8,997 nucleotides of DNA from Eubacteriales bacterium. Its GTDB lineage: Bacteria > Bacillota_A > Clostridia > Christensenellales > Aristaeellaceae. This document shows, one piece after another, positions 5,416 through 8,997 of the stretch. Position numbers and translations under genes: made by a program. The stretch's first letter is position 1, and each line of letters opens with the position of its first letter. The notes below the pieces were generated by a model, which was not told the origin of the DNA, did not search any database, and saw only the letters and a program-made list of their open reading frames with translations. The stretch is from NCBI GenBank assembly GCA_030528845.1, contig JAUMYC010000096.1:1-8997 (forward strand), read 5' to 3'.

Positions 5416-7515
5416 ATGCGTCTGCTGGATCGATACATTTCCAAGGATTTTTCCTCTCTGGAGGATTTTTACGCCAATTATGCCCTGCATGTGCCGGAGC
5501 GATTCAATTTCGCCATGGATATCATGGACGAATACGCCCGCCTCGCGCCGCAGCAGCGCGCGATGATCTGGGTCGGCAGCGACGGAAAGGAGCTGACGCT
5601 GAGCTTTGGCGACATCAAGCGCCTCTCCGACAAGGCCGCGCGCGTGTTTCTGGACATGGGCGTGGGCAGGGGAGACACGGTGCTTCTGCTGCTCAAGAGA
5701 AGGTGGCAATATTGGATCGCCGCGCTGGGCCTGATGAAGATCGGCGCGGTGCAGATCCCCGCGACGGCGCAGCTGATGGCCAAGGATATCGTGTATCGGC
5801 TGGACGCGGCGGAGGTCAAGGCCGTGCTGTGCGTGGGCGAGGACGAGGTGCTGGGCCATGTGGCGCAGGCCGTGCGCATGAGCCGCACCTGCCGCATCGC
5901 CGCCTGCACGGACGGCCCGCGCGAGGGCTTTCAGGATTTCGACGCGCTGCTGGAGGCGGCGCAGGGCTATGCGCCGCAGGAATACCCCAACGAAAACGGC
6001 GACGTCATGCTCATGTATTTCACCTCCGGCACCACCGGCATGCCTAAAATGGTCGCGCATGATTTCGTCTATCCGCTCGGCCACACCATCACCGGCGCGT
6101 TCTGGCATAACCTCGACGACAGCTCCATCCACCTGACCACGGCCGACAGCGGTTGGGCCAAATGCGGCTGGGGCAAGTTCTACGGCCAGTGGACCGCCGG
6201 GGCGACCCAGTTCATCTACGATTTCGACCGCTTCCATGCGCCGGATCTGCTCGCCGTGATGGCAAAATACAAGGTGACGAGCTTCTGCGCGCCGCCTACG
6301 ATCTATCGCTATCTGATCAAGGAGGACATGTCCGCCTACGATCTGAGCGCGCTCAAATGGGCCACGGCGGCGGGCGAGCCGCTCAACCCGGAGGTCTTCC
6401 GCCGCTTCAAGGAATACACCGGCGTGGAGATCCGCGAGGGCTTCGGCCAGACAGAGAGCGTGCCGCTGCTGCTCACGCCCAAGTGGATGGCGCCGAGGCC
6501 GGGCTCCGTGGGCATGCCCTCGCCCCATGTGAAGATCCGCCTTGTCAACGAGGAAGGCCGCGAGACGCTGCCCGGCGAAGAGGGCGAGATCTGCGTGGAT
6601 ATCTCCGGCGGCCGCCCCGCGGGCATCTTCATGGGCTATTACAAAGACAAGGCGCGCACCGAGGAGGCCTTTGCGGGCGGGCTCTATCACACCGGCGACA
6701 AGGCCTGGCGCGACGAGGACGGCTACTATTGGTTCATCGGCCGCAGCGACGACGTGATCAAATCCTCCGGCTATCGCATCGGCCCGTTTGAGGTGGAATC
6801 CGCGCTGGTGGGGCATCCCGCGGTGGTGGAATGCGCTGTGACGGGCGTGCCCGATGCGGACAGGGGCCAGATCGTAAAGGCGACGGTCATCCTCGCAAAG
6901 GGCTACGAGCCCTCGCCGGAGCTGGCCAAGGAGCTGCAGCGGCATGTGAAAAAGGTGACCGCGCCGTATAAATACCCGCGCATCGTGGAATTTGTCACGG
7001 AGCTGCCCAAGACGGTCTCGGGCAAGATCCAGCGCAAGATGCTGCGCGAGGCCGACTCCGGAAGGGACGTCGCGCGCGTGCAGCTGCGCGAGATCACCAT
7101 GGAAAACTTCGCCGCCTGCGTCGCGCTCTCCGCGCCGGACGCGCAGGCCGGCCTTGCGCCCGAGGTGAGCTATTGCCTCGCACAGGCCTTTGCCGACCGC
7201 GTGAGCGTGCCGCGCGCGGTCTATGCGGGCGGCAGCCTCGTCGGCTTTGTGATGTACCGCTATGACGAGGCCGAAAAGCGCGGCGTGATCGCGCGTTTGA
7301 TGATCGACACGAAGCATCAGAAGAGCGGCTTCGGCGGCGAGACGATGGCGGCGGCGCTGCGCGAGCTGCGCGCGATCGCGGGCATCGAATGCGTGCGCAC
7401 GTGGTATCGCGGCGAGAACAACATCGCCGGCCGCCTTTGCCAGAGGGCGGGCTTCGCGCCCACGGGCGAGCTGACCGAGAGCGGCGAGCATATCTGCGAA
7501 CTGCGCGTCGTTTGA
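5416..7515 (+). CDS. AMP-forming acyl-CoA synthetase (medium-chain type) fused to a GNAT acetyltransferase domain
   Basis: A 699-residue protein. Residues 1 to about 546 form a complete ANL-superfamily ligase of the medium-chain acyl-CoA synthetase type, which activates a carboxylic acid with ATP and then CoA. Its motifs are the P-loop YFTSGTTGMPK (201-211), REGFGQTE (340-347), YHTGD (424-428), GRSDDVIKSSGYRIGPFE (442-459), and PKTVSGKIQRK (531-541) with catalytic lysine K537. From about 556 the chain continues into a GNAT fold related to BltD/PaiA-type acetyltransferases: REITMENF, GGSLVGFVMYRYD (605-617), ARLMIDTKHQKSGFG (626-640, acetyl-CoA loop Q635-G640) and AGRLCQRAGF (671-680). Ordinary members end near 550 residues, so the extra domain of about 145 residues is unusual. 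The linker is only about ten residues. C675 replaces the tyrosine usual in GNAT motif B. The substrate is unknown. The gene follows the XRE-cupin gene and ends at a strong terminator. Confidence 0.92.
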   Translation: MRLLDRYISKDFSSLEDFYANYALHVPERFNFAMDIMDEYARLAPQQRAMIWVGSDGKELTLSFGDIKRLSDKAARVFLDMGVGRGDTVLLLLKRRWQYWIAALGLMKIGAVQIPATAQLMAKDIVYRLDAAEVKAVLCVGEDEVLGHVAQAVRMSRTCRIAACTDGPREGFQDFDALLEAAQGYAPQEYPNENGDVMLMYFTSGTTGMPKMVAHDFVYPLGHTITGAFWHNLDDSSIHLTTADSGWAKCGWGKFYGQWTAGATQFIYDFDRFHAPDLLAVMAKYKVTSFCAPPTIYRYLIKEDMSAYDLSALKWATAAGEPLNPEVFRRFKEYTGVEIREGFGQTESVPLLLTPKWMAPRPGSVGMPSPHVKIRLVNEEGRETLPGEEGEICVDISGGRPAGIFMGYYKDKARTEEAFAGGLYHTGDKAWRDEDGYYWFIGRSDDVIKSSGYRIGPFEVESALVGHPAVVECAVTGVPDADRGQIVKATVILAKGYEPSPELAKELQRHVKKVTAPYKYPRIVEFVTELPKTVSGKIQRKMLREADSGRDVARVQLREITMENFAACVALSAPDAQAGLAPEVSYCLAQAFADRVSVPRAVYAGGSLVGFVMYRYDEAEKRGVIARLMIDTKHQKSGFGGETMAAALRELRAIAGIECVRTWYRGENNIAGRLCQRAGFAPTGELTESGEHICELRVV

Positions 7516-7538
7516 GGCGCCGCAGGAATGTGATCGAT

Positions 7539-7574
7539 AAACGGGCGGGCCTTGTGCCCGCCCGTTTTGTTTTA
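7539..7574 (+). terminator. Rho-independent terminator after the ligase-GNAT gene
   Basis: A perfect 12-bp stem, AAACGGGCGGGC (7539-7550) with GCCCGCCCGTTT (7556-7567), encloses the loop CTTGT. It is followed by a T-rich tail (TGTTTT) and lies 23 bases past the stop codon. It ends the regulator/ligase transcript. Confidence 0.93.
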
Positions 7575-7582
7575 CAGAGGCC

Positions 7583-7603
7583 GGGCGACCGCAAGGGTCG
7601 CCC
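7583..7603. repeat. REP-like hairpin repeat, copy 2
   Basis: The stem GGGCGACC (7583-7590) and GGTCGCCC (7596-7603) encloses the loop GCAAG. Bases 7578-7605 are identical to 7708-7735 (28 bases). Right after the stem comes CCTAC, which is inverted as GTAGG at the start of the next hairpin (7643-7647). Confidence 0.85.
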
Positions 7604-7642
7604 CTACGGGAGAGAAGAAAAGCGAAGGCTGGCTGCTCGTTT

Positions 7643-7668
7643 GTAGGGGCGGGGCTTGCCCCGCCCGT
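7643..7668. repeat. GC-rich hairpin repeat, copy 3 (variant)
   Basis: GGGCGGGG (7647-7654) pairs with CCCCGCCC (7659-7666) around the loop CTTG. The hairpin is preceded by TGTAG, the reverse complement of the CTAC tail of copies 1 and 2, so copies 2 and 3 face each other tail to tail across 35 bases. The sequence between and around them (7608-7642, 7669-7707) shows no gene. Confidence 0.75.
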
Positions 7669-7712
7669 CTGGGCGAGTAGTTCGCGCCGATGAGCCGATG
7701 GTCGCGCAGGCC

Positions 7713-7733
7713 GGGCGACCGCAAGGGTCGCCC
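7713..7733. repeat. REP-like hairpin repeat, copy 4
   Basis: It has the same stem and GCAAG loop as copy 2, inside a 28-base identical block (7708-7735), 130 bases downstream and in the same orientation. The tail is CCTGC instead of CCTAC. It ends 17 bases before the -35 of the next gene. Confidence 0.85.
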
Positions 7734-7749
7734 CTGCCGGGTCAGAGGT

Positions 7750-7777
7750 TTGATTTTCGCGCTTAAAGTGATACAAT
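7750..7777 (+). promoter_or_regulatory. Promoter of the EEP-family phosphodiesterase gene
   Basis: TTGATT (7750-7755) and TACAAT (7772-7777) are 16 bases apart, with a start predicted near 7784. A small stem, GATGC-GGGA-GCATC (7786-7799), would form at the 5' end of the transcript and may protect it. Confidence 0.7.
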
Positions 7778-7832
7778 AAAAGAAAGATGCGGGAGCATCG
7801 CACAAAAGACCCCGAAGGAGGGCGTGGAGGAT

Positions 7833-8603
7833 ATGAAGATCGTAACGTTCAACCTGCGCTGCGTATGGATCGGCGACGGGATCAACGGGTTTATCCACAG
7901 GGCCGGCATGGTGTTTGAGAAGATCGACAACGAGCGGCCGGACGTGATCTGCTTTCAGGAATGCAAAGAAAAGCACGCGGACTTTTTCGAGCGGCACATG
8001 CCGGAATATCAGCTGATCTACAACGGGCGGCTGGAGGACCGGCGCGGCGAGGGGCTGGCGACGGCCGTGCGCAAGGAGACGGTGGAGGTGCTCGGGCAGG
8101 ACTGCTTCTGGCTCTCGCCCACGCCGAACGTGCCCGGCAGCCGCTTTCCGGAGCAGAGCGACTGCCCGAGGATCTGTCAGGTGCTGCTGCTGCGCATCAA
8201 GGGCACGGACGAGCCCTTCTGGGTGTACAACAACCACCTCGACCACCGCAGCGACCTGGCGCGCATTCTGGGCATCCGGCAGGTGATGGAGCGCGTGCAG
8301 CAGGACCGGAGCCGGGCGAAGCTGCCCGTGTTCCTCATGGGAGATTTCAACGCCCTGCCCGGCAGCGAGACGGTGCGCTATTGCGACGAATACAAAGAAT
8401 TCCCCATCCGCGAGCTGACCGGCGGCTGCGAGATCACCTTCCATGATTTCGGCAGAAAGCAGGCGCCCTACCGCATCGACTATATCTACGCGGACGAAAA
8501 AACGGCCCGCAGAGAGCACAAGGTGGAGCTGTGGACGGACGAGCTCGACGGCATCTTCCTCTCCGACCATTACCCCATCTGCCTGACCATCGGCACGCTC
8601 TGA
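7833..8603 (+). CDS. Endonuclease/exonuclease/phosphatase (EEP) family protein
   Basis: A 256-residue, metal-dependent phosphodiesterase/phosphatase of the DNase I-like fold. The motifs are ordered as in the family: TFNLR with N7, CFQE with metal ligand E43, YNNHLDHRS with H135, GDFNALPGS with D171 and N173, RIDYIY with D216, and LSDHYPI with D245 and H246. The catalytic set looks intact. There is no signal peptide or membrane segment, so it is cytoplasmic. The start at 7833 (MKIVTFN) is preferred because AAGGAGG (7815-7821) lies 11 bases upstream. A GTG at 7824 is in frame but only two bases from that site. The gene has its own promoter and stands alone. The substrate could be DNA, a sugar phosphate, a phosphoinositide-like lipid or a nucleotide, and nothing in the context chooses between them. 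Confidence 0.92.
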   Translation: MKIVTFNLRCVWIGDGINGFIHRAGMVFEKIDNERPDVICFQECKEKHADFFERHMPEYQLIYNGRLEDRRGEGLATAVRKETVEVLGQDCFWLSPTPNVPGSRFPEQSDCPRICQVLLLRIKGTDEPFWVYNNHLDHRSDLARILGIRQVMERVQQDRSRAKLPVFLMGDFNALPGSETVRYCDEYKEFPIRELTGGCEITFHDFGRKQAPYRIDYIYADEKTARREHKVELWTDELDGIFLSDHYPICLTIGTL

Positions 8604-8644
8604 GGGAAGCGGATCTCCCTGCGCAGGCGCATCGAGCGCCGTTT

Positions 8645-8705
8645 TCTGCGCCCGGAGCAGCCACGGCGCGGCGCAAAGGGCCGAATTTTTGCGAAATAGA
8701 GCCCT
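8645..8705 (-). repeat. Diverged repeat element B (inverted relative to element A)
   Basis: Read on the minus strand, AGGGCTCT (8705-8698), GCCCTTTGC (8681-8673) and GGCGCAGA (8652-8645) follow the same order as at 4630-4683, with GC-rich sequence between the last two blocks in both. The first two blocks form a hairpin stem in each copy. It lies directly upstream of the fba promoter. Confidence 0.35.
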
Positions 8706-8709
8706 TTTA
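8675..8709 (+). terminator. Possible weak terminator between the EEP gene and fba
   Basis: AAAGGGC (8675-8681) can pair with GCCCTTT (8701-8707) around a 19-base loop, followed by a short T/A tail. A second candidate, GGCGC/GCGCC at 8626-8640 followed by GTTTTCT, lies closer to the stop codon. Neither is strong. One or both may end the EEP transcript. Confidence 0.35.
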
Positions 8710-8720
8710 ACAGGAGTGAC

Positions 8721-8749
8721 TTGATTAAAATCGGCTGTGCGGCTATAAT
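8721..8749 (+). promoter_or_regulatory. Strong sigma-A promoter of fba
   Basis: TTGATT (8721-8726) and a perfect TATAAT (8744-8749) are separated by the ideal 17 bases. Transcription should start near 8756, giving a leader of about 40 bases. This fits a highly expressed glycolytic gene. Confidence 0.88.
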
Positions 8750-8795
8750 GTATACGATACCGGGCAACCGATATATGTAAAAGGAGTGGTTTTTC

Positions 8796-8997
8796 ATGGC
8801 GAAGGTTACTTCCACCGAGATGTTTAAGAAGGCCTATGAGGGCGGCTACGCCATCGGCGCTTTCAACGTCAACAATATGGAAATCATCCAGGGCATCACC
8901 GAAGCTGCGATCGAGGAAAAGGCTCCCCTGATCCTGCAGGTCTCCTCCGGCGCCCGCAAGTATGCCAAGCATGTGTACCTGATGAAGCTGATCGAGG
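8796..8997 (+). CDS. fba: Class II fructose-1,6-bisphosphate aldolase, 5' part (runs off the window)
   Basis: The first 67 codons of a zinc-dependent class II aldolase, which splits fructose-1,6-bisphosphate into dihydroxyacetone phosphate and glyceraldehyde-3-phosphate in glycolysis (and the reverse in gluconeogenesis). The N-terminus carries the well-known family pattern: EMFKKAYEGGYAIGAFNVNN (8-27), MEIIQGI (28-34), then APLILQVSSGARKY (43-56). The ATG at 8796 is preceded by AAGGAG with nine bases of spacing, and by a near-ideal promoter. The zinc ligands and catalytic aspartate lie beyond the window edge and cannot be checked. It is a single transcription start downstream of the EEP gene, not clearly in an operon with it. 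Confidence 0.96.
   Translation, partial: MAKVTSTEMFKKAYEGGYAIGAFNVNNMEIIQGITEAAIEEKAPLILQVSSGARKYAKHVYLMKLIE

Noticed and set aside
7583..7733. CRISPR array
   Set aside because: Copies are few, differ in sequence and orientation, have unequal spacing, and no cas gene is nearby. REP-like repeats explain them better.
5257..7803. Minus-strand open frame of 848 codons across the ligase gene and repeats
   Set aside because: It is antisense to a clear ligase-GNAT gene and passes through the terminator and the repeat cluster. There is no promoter, ribosome site or domain.
7572..8972. Minus-strand open frame of 466 codons across the EEP gene and fba start
   Set aside because: It is antisense to two recognised genes and their promoters and ends in repeat-derived GATLAVARP sequence.

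Overview
The window looks like a chromosomal stretch from a high-GC anaerobic Firmicute of the class Clostridia, probably a gut species. The grounds are strong AGGAGG-type ribosome sites, sigma-A promoters close to TTGACA/TATAAT, GC-rich third codon positions, clostridial-type glgP and class II fba sequences, and hairpin repeats of the kind scattered through such genomes. Genus is not assignable from this sequence alone. Nothing resembles phage, a plasmid or an insertion sequence.

Layout. Positions 60-4445 hold a minus-strand two-gene operon: glycogen phosphorylase (glgP), then a cytoplasmic GH13 neopullulanase/maltodextrinase-like enzyme. The two overlap by one base (TAATG) and end at a terminator at 60-107. 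A 335-base divergent gap (4446-4780) carries the glgP promoter, with two adjacent perfect palindromes over its -10 and start region, a 5' UTR hairpin, and the promoter of the rightward genes. Positions 4781-7515 hold an XRE-HTH/cupin regulator followed by an AMP-forming acyl-CoA synthetase of the medium-chain type that carries a GNAT acetyltransferase domain at its C-terminus. A strong terminator (7539-7574) closes this pair. Positions 7575-7740 hold three hairpin repeats, and a related copy sits at 17-37. A monocistronic endonuclease/exonuclease/phosphatase-fold gene follows (7833-8603), then the promoter and first 67 codons of class II fructose-bisphosphate aldolase (fba), which runs off the right edge.

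How the genes work together. glgP and GH13 form a glycogen/maltodextrin breakdown unit: phosphorolysis gives glucose-1-phosphate, and the hydrolase deals with short or branched limit dextrins. The nearby fba feeds the same carbon into glycolysis but has its own promoter. The regulator/ligase-GNAT pair looks like a self-contained acyl-activation module. The ligase would make an acyl-CoA, the GNAT domain might use it or might acetylate a protein, and the cupin regulator may sense a related small molecule. This fusion is the most unusual item in the window. It is an uncommon domain arrangement, not proof of a new system; the rest is mostly ordinary central metabolism.
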